Assembly (NCBI GenBank): GCA_016648135.1
Contig: JADDOH010007963.1
Location: 35,402-99,401, forward strand
Direction: 5' to 3'
Origin: Agrypnia vestita
Taxonomy: Eukaryota; Arthropoda; Insecta; Trichoptera; Phryganeidae
DNA: 64,000 nt
Shown here piece by piece: positions 33,251 to 48,200 of this stretch. The notes beneath the pieces were generated by a model, which searched no databases, was not told the DNA's origin, and worked only from the letters and a program-made list of their open reading frames with translations. The position numbers were made by a program, and so were the translations under genes. The first letter of the stretch is position 1. Each line of letters starts with the position of its first letter.

Positions 33251-36200
33251 CTGAAAATTTATTAATTGATTAATAAAAGAAAACATTGAACAAAAAGAGT
33301 TACCATATCAATTATTCAGTTCCATTAGAATATCAGTTCATTTGAAAAAAAATTACCAAAACCCTTGATTACAGAACTTTCAAACTCAATCATATATTAC
33401 ATATATGATTTACAACAAATACAAAAAAACCTCATAGGTTTAAATATCTTTTCAATTTGATGTATTATGTGCAATATGTATTTCTAAAATTTATTTAATA
33501 GTTTTAATGCCTCTAATTCGGCCAGGAAGAATTGGATTACTCATTTAGCAATAAAATACAAATTTATATATTTAAATAACAAGTATGAAAAGCGCACACG
33601 TCATCTTATTAAATGTAATACCTTCTGAACTCAGGTATGAATTCTATGATTGGATTATTCATTGTTTTAAATCATCTATAAGAAGTATTTTTTTCATACA
33701 AATGAAATTTTATATTTCACTTATTGAAGGCTAATTTTATAATATACAATAGAATCTCATTAATTCGAAATTCAAGGGACCCACAAAAACATTTTGAATT
33801 ATGCGGAACTCAGTTAATACGAATTTCGAGCTACAAAAAAAAATTGGGGGAAATGGTATTATGAAATTTGCCAAAAATCGTGAAACTCATGAAAAAAACA
33901 ATTCATTTTGTGAAAAACGTCTGTATTTTTTGCATATTTTAAGAAATCATTTCGAAAATGCAATTTTTATTATGCTAATACAAAAATCGCGACATTTCTA
34001 TTACTTAAGTACCCGATATTGACATATTTGTTGTTTTCACTTGCGAAAAAAAAATTTTCTCAATTTTGTCAATTTTAATAAAAATCTAATTATATGAACT
34101 AAAATATATTGATTTACGGCACAAGGGGCTAAAAATTATTTCGGATATTGGTAATGTTATTAATTAATTTTTTGGAATTATCGGAATTAACCTAGTATGA
34201 AATTAATATTTTGGGACTTGTGGGGTCGAAAAATTTCGAATTATGGCGAATTTCGAATTATCAGGATACAAATTAATGAGGTTTGACTGTATTATGTAAA
34301 ATAAATTATGCAATTAAATTTGAATACGTCCTTAGGTGTATAGTTTTCTAGGAATTCTGCCATATATATGTGACCTCTCTGGCCAATGTGACATCAGCCC
34401 TGATGATGTCACATCAGCCCTGATGATGGACCCTGCAATGGGATCCGAAACGTTGGCCAGAGAGGTCACATATACACGGCAGAATATCCCAGAAAACTAT
34501 AAACAGAAAATTTGAATACAATAATATTGTACATATTCTAGGGGTGTGTGCGGATGTGCATGTATGCAGCATAGACTATAGAGTCTTATATGCCTTAGAG
34601 TCTTATATAGATATATGACTCTAAGGCAAAGTTTCATCAGTGTGTATGTATATGCAGACTAAGTGTAGAGAGAAAAAGACCAAGTATTTTCCAAAACATG
34701 TTATTAATTATTGTTAATGAAATTGTATCATAACTGTGTGCTCCTTACTCACATATTATTAAAATTTTCTTTAAATACAAATTTTTGTATAACATTTAGT
34801 AATGTACTCTTAAGGGGTTCATTAAGATATTTTCATATCGAGAGTCTCCAAACGTCATAAAATAGTCACCTCTATGTCGTGGAATTAAATATTGTTGATT
34901 GTATTTTATAGAGAAGAACAAATGTATTGATCTTTACTGCGGCTCTTGAAACAAAAATTTATCTGTGCCATGCACTCATAGACTACAAAAAACTGTCTAT
35001 ACATATGAAAATATTGAATTTGTTTATGTACGGGAGTATGAGAATGGATAGATATGAGATTATCTCCTTATTTTCATTTAATAGAAGCACGAAGGCACAA
35101 ACCTTATTTTAGTGTTATGAGAATGGAGTTCATATCTTTCGAGAAATGTCAATTTAATATTTAAGAAGAAAGATCTGAATATAATAATATCATTTATTAG
35201 CTTGGTTATTTTGCATTTTTTTTTTTTACATTTATTTTTTTATTTTTTAGTTTGCAGTAAAAACATTTTAGTTTGCAAAACATTTATTAGTTTGCAGTAA
35301 AAAATATGACACGCACAATTAGAAAAGCGCAAAATTTTAACAAAATCGACTTGATACTTTTTGAGATATCATCTCCAAGAGTCTGAAAAGTGGAGTTTCA
35401 AGAAAAACACAAAAGATTTTTTACCTACCACACTAGCTTCAATAACTCATCCAATCCTTAGAATTCTTAGAATTGGATGAGTTATTGAGCAATAGAAAAA
35501 CGCAAAAGATCATTTTCCTAGCACACTAGTTTCATTGTTCTCTCTTCTCTGTGAAGAATTCTTCGAATTCTTAGAATTTTTGAAGGAGTACTCAAATTAT
35601 TCGTAGAACTTCAAGTTATAAGACAAATAAAATGAAACGATTTTTCTAAAATGTCAAGGTGGTGTAATTTAAGTGCTATGTAGAAAATTAAATAAAAACT
35701 TACCATCATGGACTTCCCAAGATGGAAGGGATGGTCCATCTGCATGGCAAGGTACCTGATGACCACGGGGTGGACGAGGTAAGCACAGTACGTTACTCTG
35801 GAGAATGGATACAGGATTGTGGCTGACAACAAGGTGTTTATGTATCCTGTAAACATTGGTAGGCTTGAGAGCATAAAACATTTGAGAAATATTCTTGTTA
35901 GACGCTTGTGTTCTTTATGCATGTTTACCAGTTTTTACGAAGAATTAAATATCCATCCTTGGCGTACGGGCTCACAAGTTTACTAAGTTTTAATATATGT
36001 ATTTGTTTAAGACATTTTTATTGAATAATTTATATAGCATCAACAAAAATAATGTACCTAGTAAAAAAAATTATGTTAAAGTGAAATTAGGTATTGTTTC
36101 ATTAGTAATATAGTTTGCAGTAAAATATTTGACTCGCACAATTAGAAAAGTTCACGCTTATATAAATACGGCCATAACTATTAAATCTATCTTTTTTTTA

Positions 36201-39200
36201 TATGTTTAGATTATATTTCACATATGTTGAATACAAATGTAAATACATATATAAAATTCATATATTAAATATAGTACTTATATAATATCAACGGTCCCAA
36301 CATATACTGTCGAATCTGCAAAAAATCGATTTTAGTTTTACAACTTTGTCGAAAACATAGAGTAAATTGAATTTTTAAGACAGTAAAATGGAAAAATAAT
36401 TTTTGCAGATTTGACAGTATACATAGGGACATCGATATTATAATATAATTCTAATGAGTATAAGTTTTCATATAGGTACATAATATAATGTAGTACATTA
36501 CCAATATTAGAATATAAGAAAAGAATAAAGATCTTCATAAAAAAATTATTTTATTAATTTATTATGTTTCGATTTAAACCAGTTTGTGCACTAGAAATGC
36601 ATGCGTTTAAAATACACTCTAGAAGGTATGTGTGACCTGTATAGCAGGCGCGTGCAGTGAGTACATTGAAGCATGACTTGCGCAGACATATATTCTGGAA
36701 TAAAACATCAAAATAAAATATTTATTTGACAGGATGTTATGATATCTTAAAATCTGAATAATCCCAATTATAATAATTTCGTTGTCTGTCTGTCCGTCTG
36801 TCTGTTCTTTGTAAATTCATGTAACGTCAGTAATTTCTTTATAGTATAAAACCTTGTTTTCTCTTTTTTTTTATAAATAAATAATGCTTATTCTTTAGGA
36901 ACCGACATGTAAAAGTAAGGTCATTTTTGACGAGTCACAACTAGTGTTATAATAATTCTGACGGGAATATTACGAAAAATATCTTTTAATTTGATTTTTT
37001 TCAAAATATGTGCTTATGTTAATGTCATGCTTCAATGTTCTCACTGCACACCTCTGCTGTATAGATATTTTCCCACCTTCATAACACTAGAAATATGAAA
37101 AATGCACTCTATAGCGTATACATGATCTATGTAGACATTTTCCCACCTCCATAACCTGTGGAACAAGCGACGACTATCCACGCCACGGCTAGCGCCCAGG
37201 TCGTATGGGAAAGAGAGCTGTAGGCCGCAGCAGCCAGTGGCGACAGCTGAGTATTGTAGAGGCCATAAACGAGACAAAGCAGCGCCAAACTGGATAGAAG
37301 CCAGCCCGCTATCACCACGATCTGGGAAAATAAAAACAAATGAGGGGCAATTGGGTGATAACCACTAAATAAATGCTGAATGCGTGCAATGCTGAATGTA
37401 CCTACCAGTCATAAATAACCAATACGCCGGCTGCATGTACCAGCGTACTCCCAGCCAGCTCCCCTTGTGGACTAAACTATTCCACTTTACCTACTGAAGT
37501 CCACATATTGCCACGAGACATGTTTGGTCTTGTGAACAATTGTTTCCTCACGCTTTCATTCCTCTATCCTTCTAATTCATCCGTATTAGCACTCATCACA
37601 CACGCTACAACAAGTCAATGCACATCCAAACAATATTAGCCCGAGATCAAATATTAAAAAGTTTCACCATTAGATTAGCTTCCAGTACCTACTGTTCTTA
37701 GCATGTCATTATTAAACTTATACATTCATTACATTATAATGTATCTCTGATAGATTAGAATGCCTATACAGTCTTCAAGCTCCATATACTCCACAAATGT
37801 TTTTTTGCTTTAAATCATATTTTTCATCCAAAACCACAAAAAATACCGAAGAATAAATCAATGAATGAAAATATATTGACATAAGATCAGGTTGTAAATG
37901 ATTTCATATAAACTGGGCATGACCATGAAAATTCCATTAAGTAAATGACATTATTAATGGTACATCTGAGATATATAAATACAGTGGAATCATAAGTCAA
38001 ATACTGCTCAGCAATCCCTTGATCGTAATATTAAATTAAAATTAATAAATGATTTTATTATTTTTTATACCTTGGACATCCGAATTCTACAATTGGTTTT
38101 AAATAGGAGCCATCCAGCTGCCATTCCCACCAAGTACGGACCCAGCCTGGTCCAAGGCTTGTCGTAGATCTTGTCAAACAGTGCGAGGGGGTCGTCAGTG
38201 GAGGGCATGTGGTTATTGGACCAAGCAATGTAGCCTGTGGTGAACCAGGATGACACCAAAAATAATGCAAATGTCACCGCCGCTGTTTTGAAGTGACTGA
38301 AATCATGAGCAATTGTTAGACCTACTATGCTAATTTGATTTAAATTCATCAAGGCTGATTGAGCCTACCTTTACTTACCAATACTTATTTATTCATGATT
38401 TAGGACTTATGACTTTAGATAGGCCTTATGATAAACTGCTTAGATAGGCATTATGATAAACCAAATACATTCAAGTTGAATATAAATGTGAGAAAAAGGC
38501 ACAAATGTGCAAATTAACGAAGCTACTCAAATTTATCACTTTATCTTCCTCTCTTAACACATCAGTTTTGTTTTCCTGGAGAGGCAGCATATGTTCATCT
38601 AATTCAAATATAAGTAGAATTGTCTAAATAAATAAATAAATAAAACTCCCATGCAAAGACTCAAGTTTAGTAAACTTATATTATATTTAGCTGGGAGTTT
38701 TTTGCTTCCTTTATTTTTATTACTGATCTCTCTTATATTAACAATTTTTTTAGTATTTTTTTAAAATAAATTACACAATCTTTTAATTATCAGTATACTC
38801 AAATCTAATTTAAACAAAAGCTTAAAAACAAGAAAAGCTTTAATTTGAACTAACTCAATAATAAAAGTAGGTATTTATATTGTAGGGAGCGTTCTTGTTT
38901 CTTCATTGAACATTTTATTACACTTCTCAATAATCAAGTGCTTACAAGTATTAATACAATTAAAACGAATTGGATTTTAACTCGATGCTCAAGTTCCACA
39001 ACTCCTGAGGAACTTTGACATAGAATTTTTATATAAGATCTTGAGCCAAAACAACACTGAGTTAAATAACTATTTACACAGGCCATTAAAAAGCACTATA
39101 ATAGTATGTGCTGGCATAATTGAAAAAGTATTAAGCCATGTATTCACTAGGGGACAAATCACGAAACATTCCGCGCGGCACGTCGCATCAACATCTACGC

Positions 39201-42200
39201 TCGTGTTTCGGGGACAATGACGCGGTCATTTGACGTGTACACACCGGAACTCGCATATCTTGTCGCGGAAATGTCACCCGATGAGGTTATGATGACAGCT
39301 GCGGTATCTCATTTGGCGAAAACGGGGTTCCGCGCAATTCGAAATGTTTTTTTGGGTCGCAATTTCAAATTTACGAGGTTTTACTGTAGTAAATTGAATA
39401 TTATTAAAAACAAGGTCCTTTTTGCAAATAATTATTGTTTTCCACACGTCGCGGAAATGTCGCCCTATGAGGTTATGATGACAGCTGCGTATCTGTTTAT
39501 GTTAATGAGTTTATCGAAACGTAAGAGGAGAAAAAAGAGGAGAATGCGAAATTATTTACTGCATTGAGAAAGAAGGACGGATATTCTATGCGATCTTCGA
39601 TCGATACAGCTTAATGAGTTCAAGAACAATTTCGTTTCCCCACATTGTCATCTTGACAGATACAGCGCATGCGTATTCACTTGTAAACATACCACGTGGT
39701 ACTGACGCTCCGTGTAATGTTGCAGTGAGCTCGCTCGGGTATTGTGCGCATGGCAATGTTGCCACGGCACATAGAAATGCCGCGCTATGTTGTGTGCGAT
39801 GTCGCAGAACAGTGCACGACGTTGTAACGTCACGTAGACTCTATGCCGCGCGTGCTGTTGAGGGACAATTTGTCCCCTAGTAAATACATGGCTTTATAAC
39901 TTCCAAAACTCTTCTCAAAAGATTTCGGCCAAACATGGTACATCTGCTTTTTTACTTTTGCGACATTTATTATCTACTATAATATGAATTTATAACTAAG
40001 TAGACTTTACAATTCCATAGTAATCATCACAGTCACAATTAAAATAGTCAAACTTCAGACACATTTTACGACAGAAGCTCACTCGCACGGAGGTTAAAGA
40101 CCTTTAGTTCTGACATGATAATTCAATACATATCCAGTCAAATTCTTATTTCATACAAACAGACATACGTTATGAATATATTCAGGTAATACAAACCTTG
40201 CAGCTAAAATAAGGATGACTGCTCCAACAACATAGAATTGTGAGTCGTCTGCTAGGTACCAACTCCACAGCATACACTAGAATGTACATTATGCCTTGTT
40301 ATTACTAGATTGAAAAAAATGTGTACATAGTCGGTAAAATACAATAATGGTATGCGGTTCTCAGTCCAGTGGACGCGACGCTGGTTTGTTATTTGAGGTC
40401 ATAATAAATCAATGCATGTAATTTACTCGAATCTGGATATTTTTGTGATATGTTTCGACACAGTCATTAAGTCGAACGGGCTATTTGAGTAATAAATAAA
40501 TTAAAATTTTAAAATAATGAATCAATAATACCCAAATCATGAGGATTCCGGATTTGTATAAGTGTATTTAAAATACATACATCATTCATTAATATGCCTT
40601 TTGTACTATTGTATAATAATTGTCACATACATTTTCCTATTAGAAATCATTGACTACTTACTGTTAGTTATGAGAAAAGTAAGCGTTATGGAAGCAAGCT
40701 TAAAGCAATCATAGAGAAATTAAACATTGAGCGGAGTTTATCTTCATGACACAGCTCTAAACTCTCAGATCTTTTGATCATGATCACATACGAGGACACC
40801 ATGGATTAAAATATTGGTAATACAAATTGGTGGAAGGAGTCAGCTCTTGTGGATCGTCACACAACACACAATAGACTGACCTGGTTAAAACTTTGGCCTA
40901 TAGGGAGATGATTCATGCTAACTCAACATGATTTTGGTGTCATGCATACATGACCCAATTCAGTGTTGCAATAATGTCAAGTCGACAAAATAAATTTGAT
41001 TGGTGGGTCATGCAGTATTGTGTTCTAATCATAATTTTTCTGAGTCAAGTCAAACAAGGAGTTCAATAGAATAAGGACACAATACTAATAAAAACAAAGA
41101 TAATGCAGCATAAGCAACCTTGCATAAATGACACAGAGAGGGTATGTATAGGAGCTGGAACCCAAAGAAGGAGTAGATCGTCATTCATCATCAAGCCTTC
41201 ACAGTAGACCGACCGCCAGCCTTGCTATATTCTCGTCTCGGGAAGACCTCCTGCTGAGTGTGTCTCAGTCTTGTGCTTTTATTTTACTTGTGAGAAATAG
41301 ACTCATGTCTTTCATTCTATGATCTCACCACTTCCCTAAAGATCTAAAACATTATAAATAATACCGGCCGGAGCTGGTGACAGCAAATCATCCACCCTGT
41401 CATCCGTACTAACTAGTCCCAGTTCCAAGACCACAACTAAGAATTGAGAGTAAAACAGATGAACAAGATTAAATATTTTATTTTCTTACCATTTCTTCAA
41501 CAGGGAAGAGAGTATTGATGTAGAGAACATTCCTCCACCAGTAGTTGGGGCAGTTGACGTGGTCCTGGGTTGGTGGTTCAAACACAGAATTGTAGTAAAA
41601 CCACTTCATTGAGACTTCCACAACTCCGAGCATGAACATGTACGGTACTGTTAATCTAAATATCAAAAATATTATGTATTGTTAATCTAAGAAAATTTGG
41701 ATTGATGGAAAAGTTAGATGGGTCACATTGTGCATTTTTAATAGTAATAGTCAAAACATTATTTTTTTTTTAATTTAATGGTCAAACCATTATTTTAACT
41801 GGTTATACATGTTATTGTTATATATTAATGGAACCGGATTACTTATATTGATGATGTCTGTCCAATTTTTAAAAATAAGTTAGGTACCAATCATCGAACA
41901 ATCAGATACAAATCTCAAATTACGGTTATTGTGTAACCAGTCAAAATAACATCAGTTTTTAACAAGTTAAGGTTGTTATTACGGTCGCTAGACATATTTA
42001 ACTATAACTGGTTGCAGATATTTTATACGAACCACCCTCTACCTCTGCGGGTAAAGGTCGTCTTCCTGATGACGTTGAATAAGCATTCAACGAAACGTTG
42101 AGAATCGTTTCTGGGAAAAACATACGGTTCATATAAAATATTCGCAACCAGTTACAGTTAAATAGTTTTTAACAATTTTATGTTATTTTAATAAAACATA

Positions 42201-45200
42201 TCGAGAGCAAAGTAATGTTTTGCCAATCTGAGTTTGTCTATATTTCTTTTATTATCAAACGTGTGTGTTTTGGATAAAATACTTTTAACAGACAAAAAAT
42301 GTTTGAAAAATCAAAAGCAGTTTTACAATGTGTCGTGCCTAGCAGCAAATGCTACCAAATAACAAATGTTCAGAAATTGATACCTCGCAAATCTGTAGGC
42401 CAGAAGACCGATGAACTGCAGCGTGCCAGAGGTGAAACCTTTCGTTCCTTGAGTCAACCTTTCGAGACTTCCCTTGGCATTGGTGCGGAAGTAAATGTAG
42501 GAAACGAGGATCCCGCTGAAAGTGTAAATTAAAGTGATTGTACTGATTACTCTTACGTTAATAGAATGCTAAATGTTAATATTAATTCTTCATGTTTATG
42601 TAGAAATAAGTATCAGATCATTCATTTATCCTAATAAATATTGATGAAAGGCTTTTTAACATTATTATTATTGCTTTAGTATATATAAACAGTTTTGCCG
42701 TCATGCACTTTGCATCTGGATATTCTCCTCCAGAAGTCCTCAGTATATAAAGATTCACATATAATATTACCAGTAGATACAGAGTATTGAACTTCACACA
42801 CTCTTGAGCTGAGCATATCTCCTGTTCTACAAAAATGAATTTTCCTTTCACATAATGCAAACATTCTGTGAATTTAGAAATTATAACAATCATAGAATTT
42901 TATTACAATCTCGTGGCATGTACGTTTATTGCAGTATTGAAAGAAAAAGGGTAGCAAAATTATTCAAAACTATCTTATCACACTGCCTTTTTTATAGGGA
43001 TATTAAGCAGAGACACTATTCTGTCTTGGTATTATTACTAATCATGCCTCGAACATTTTAATGCATCTTCTTTATACATACATGTTTTAATACAGTTAAA
43101 TATGTGCACACGATCTAATAACGTTCTCTTTGAAATACCTTATGCAGAAGAATGTATCAACACTGAAGGCTCCATTTGTTACCGACTGGAAAAGGAACTC
43201 TTTCTCCACCTCCTTTCTGAGTTCCGTGTTGTCCGAATACTTGAAGGCCACAATACACGCGTGACCTAGTATAACCCAGGCCATGGAGATGCTGCGCAAT
43301 CCGTGGATTGTAGGAATAGTATCATTACCGACTGTCTGGTCACATATCGTCTTCATGTTGGATATCACAGAGAATGATAGGATCAGTTCTGAGAAGATAT
43401 CTGTAAATTTAAAATAATAAATTGTACATATTTAGCTTTTAATTTAAAACACTTTGATAAAAAATTTCTCACATTTTTATGATCATTCTATTATGGTCAA
43501 TGTCCAGAGACGAGGTAAGACTCAAATTCGCATTAAAAAATTATCTTACATGAGAGATGGGCCAATAGAATAGGATTTATTAAAGAGAGCATTAAAAATG
43601 GTAGAACACCATCATTCTAAATCAAATATTATAAATTAACAGCTCAGACGTAACTAGCATTGAAATAGTCTAGAATTTGTTTTTGAATAGATGCAACAGT
43701 TCCAGATTACCGTTGTAATCGAGTAGAGAAGATTTACATGTTTCGGATTTGTTTTGTAGATCCTAGCGGGGTGCCTAAATTGATCTTAATTTAATACATA
43801 GTTGGAATCAACTATTAAAGTAAGATCCCAAACTATAAGAAAGTCAAAACTGCAGAACATGAAATTGACATTAAAGGATGAGGAAGGGCTGTCGAGAGCC
43901 ACGGTTAATGGAAGAGTTTCGTACTAGGGAACAGATGATACAGGAAAAGAAGAAGAATTCATCTTACTTAAGATCTTAAATCATCTCTATTTTAATAATC
44001 TTTTCTTAGTGGAATAAAAACACATCTATACTAATATATAAAAAGGTAAAGTTTGTATATTTGTAAGTTTGGGTGTAGGAGATAATCTCCGAAATTACTC
44101 ATCCGATTTCAAAAATTCTTTCACCAATGTTTAGAATGGACCTTTAGGGTGGACAAAGGCTATATATTATCTCTTAAAATAAAAGGACTTTTCGTGGTGA
44201 CCTACTTTACAACTAAAGTCGACGAAAAAATGATCAAGCGATGCGTTTTTACGAATGCTGCCTTAACGGTAAGAAATATTTAAATACTTTCTCAAGGGAA
44301 GTTGTAGAACTCAAAAAGTTCTTTAAAAAAGTCCGTGACGACATATATCTATATGTTAAGGTTAATACACAAATTACTCAAAATCTACGCGTGCGAGGCC
44401 GCGCGGGTAAGTTAGTTATTTTATAAAGCAGTAAATTATGAACATACTCAGCTGTGTCGCTTCCTCTGTAGGCGGCATCTCAATGTTAAGTCGCTCCTCC
44501 GAGTTGTTATTATTATTGTTGCTAATGCTGTTGTTGAGGCTGTAGACAGATTTGCCTGAAACAAAAAATATTAATCACTTGCACAAAGATTGAAATTATT
44601 TTAATATTTATACAGTCAATTATGGCGAACTTTGTCCATATAATCAAAAACCAGTTGCTTATAATTTGGTGAGTGAGTTGTGATAGAGGTTACTATATTG
44701 GAAGGATGAAAGAAGAAGACTGACCCTATCAATGGCTTCTTCCGGTGTTCTATGAAGTAAGACACAATAGGTATGTACGAAAAATACTCACAGGGGGCAT
44801 TTACTCAGTTTATTAATGCAAAATTTAAATAGTTTTGATTAATAGTTAATAAGTGAGCGTATGGTGATGGCATTCCTTCCACAATCATGGAAGGAATGCC
44901 ATTACCATTAATCTTATATCTGCTGGAATACTGGGTTTAACAGACCCCTTTCGTAGAAATTCTAGCTTACATCAAAACAGTAAGTGCACGCCAGTGCATA
45001 ATATGTACATATTGATTTTTTTCTAAAGATACTATCAAAATATAATAATTTTGTTGTTTGTCTGTCCATAACGTCCGCAACTTCGTACATATATTATTTT
45101 TAATAATTTTTAATTTTCTCTACACAAATCTATATCGTTTGGCAGATCTGACCCAAATATTGTATACCTATTCTTTAGGACCTAACCAAACATGTATGTC

Positions 45201-48200
45201 ATTTTTGAAGGGTTACAGTTAGTTTATCATAATTTGATTAATAAATCAGAAAAAAATCTATCTAATGAAAATAACACAGTCACCATGTTTGCCATCTAGC
45301 AGGCTCTGGTCAAAGGTTTTTGAGAAAAATCAAGTATAAGATTGTTGCTTCCAATGTGAATAAATAGTTGGTTCATTAGATCAAATATATAAAATAATTT
45401 ATTTTTTTAGTCACAATTGTGTAACTGGTACGTAGTGCAGTCCGCTATATTTTTTTGATATTTAGATTTTTCTAAGTGATTTATACGACACAAAATGATT
45501 AAAGAAATGTTCAGTCACCATTGGCCATCTTGACTTTGGGTATGCCCTCCATCTTGCCGGAGAGAGTGGGCAGGGCGGCCAGGGCAGGAGGAGGGGCGGC
45601 GTGATGGGTCTGCTGCAGTCGGGGTCCGAGGGCCAGCTCGTACAGACTGCCAGCGATCATCAGGCTGAGCACCACTACCGATGCGGCCCTGGAATTAACA
45701 TCTTATTTTAATTACGACTCAAAACCTTCCTGGAAGGTGTAAGAGAGACACTAATAGGTAGACCTCTTTCCATATAAGAGACACAATCGAATTAGTATGT
45801 GTAAAACATGCTTACAAGGCACATTTTTTTTTTTTTAAATAGAGATACGAACACGAAATACGTGTTACATCAATATTCTTACTATTTTCATACTAAGCTG
45901 AACGCTTGTGCTATGAAAATAGGAATAACTTGCTAGTCTGGGCTGAGATTCGAACCCGCGACCTTTAGATCACGAGGCGAGTGTCCTAACCATTTCGTAA
46001 ATGGAAAGACCTATAGCAAGCTATAGGAACGTCGGTCGGACTGGAGAGAAAAGGAACGCGAAGATGAGGGAGAAGCCTGGTCCGGGGGAACATTATTGTT
46101 ATTTAGGGAAGGTTTGAGGTCGATGGAATGAAAGAGCAATTCGATTTTAGTGTTTATTTCTTCCCGGAGATATGCCCCCAGAGCAAGTGAAAATGTACAA
46201 ATAAATTATATAAATGATGAACAAAGTAATAGATGATTTAGCGCAGCACAGGCCGGCCCATTGTTAAGACAGAGGCCCAACGGCTGTGGCCTTGGCTCGA
46301 ACCGTTTGTTCTTATATCTTTACGTTGCAGGCGATGGCCCTCGCGATTTGTTTACTGTTAACATAATAAAAAAAGAGTCCCCGCTTTCGGAGACAGGTAG
46401 GTACACGGCGTGAAACTACGGCTGGGTACCGCTACATTTATATTGTTTGTATGTAGTTATTTAAATATGCATTTCCATAGCATCCTGATCACTTTATCGA
46501 TGGTGATCTCTTTAATATTGACATAACAACATTTAAAAAACACATATGAATCTGTATCACACATTTCAGTGTCTTCATCGGTTAGACTCTGATTGATCAT
46601 CTACACATCCGCACTTCGCACATACACACATTACTCGTTACACACACCCCCTACCCTCACCACATACACACACTCCATCAACTTTATTTTTTATTTATTT
46701 AATGTCCTTCTGCGCTTCTACAAAAAATAAAGTAAAGTGATACATGTCGAGCACAATTTACAATTACTAGGAAGAATATAGGACAAGCACGCAGGATGTC
46801 TCGTAGCTAGTAGCAAAAACTTCAGGGAAGTCTTCCTCGTAACATTCTGAATACGAAATATTCTTTACACTTTGGGTGAAATGTCGACAGTTACAGAGAT
46901 AAGCGATATCAAAGTTTGCAATTATTTTTCAATATTTACGACTAATTTTCTGTAAAACGGTGGACTGTCACTACAATAACTTATATCGATTATGAAAAAT
47001 TAATTTGCTTCAATACAACTTAAATAAAATTATAAAAACCTTGTAAAAAAAAACTTTTTTCAATTTTTGTTAGGTTTTTATCATTTTATTCGACTTGTAT
47101 TAAAGAGAATGAACTTTTCGTAATCGACATAAGTTACTGTAATGATAGTTCAATATTTTGCAAAAAATAAGTCAGAAATATTGAAAAAAATGCAAATTTT
47201 GATACTGCACATCTCCATAACTATTGATATTACGTCATGGTGGCTTGAACATTTTAGACTCATAACATAGGCAGGAATCTACCAGCCAAGTTTCTGCTGC
47301 TAGCTCTGGTACACCCTGTATATGTACTAAATCAGTTTCTTTCATATATTCGAATAAACAATGCTAAAAACATCTATAGTCATTCCCATGACATAGTAAA
47401 GGTATATAATTATTTATTTGTAATTAAATCATTCTTCTTCTGCTTTTTCTAGCGGATAGTTAAGTCGCAGTGGCAGCTCAGTTTTTTCTGCAGAAAAACG
47501 TTTACACTTTCCAGCGACATAATCAAGTAAAATTGGCACATTAGCCTAGTTACGCCACTTCTCAGATTATCGTAGACTCATAGGAGTTGGAAAAAAATGT
47601 TTCGATAAAAATCTTACATCCAGATCATAATTTTTAGTTACGAAAGTAAAACGTTTCGCCAAATCGACCGGTTTAAATATTCAAATATATAAAATAATGT
47701 GGGACGGACAAAAAATGTCCAATCTAAGAGAATGGACCGGTATTGTGCCACCACGCGATTAATATTGTGAAACAATAATAAATTCATGTCAACAACAATC
47801 GAGTTCTGCAGGCGGAATCTAGTTCTTGGAACTTGCCGCTTTTTAGTCCTGTTACAGTTCGCACGGAATCGTACAGAGACGATGAAAGTAGCATCCCTAA
47901 AAAAATTACGTGCATTTGTTACGTATTGTACATGAGGTATTTAATTCTAAAGTGAACGAATTCTGATCAGAATATTTTGAGTTTGTTCAAATCTTTCAGA
48001 ACAGTGCTGGATTTATGTCACAGAGACATTATTAATCAATTAATGTATATTATAGATATCTCACAGAGACGAAACTGTATTAATTATGGGAAAGTAGGTA
48101 TAGAAGTCATTTGGGTGTAACAGGACTTATGACCTGTCTTTTTATGGTTGGCTTAAGTGATAAATAATAAAGTATATTGCTCCCAAAATTCCGTAAATCA

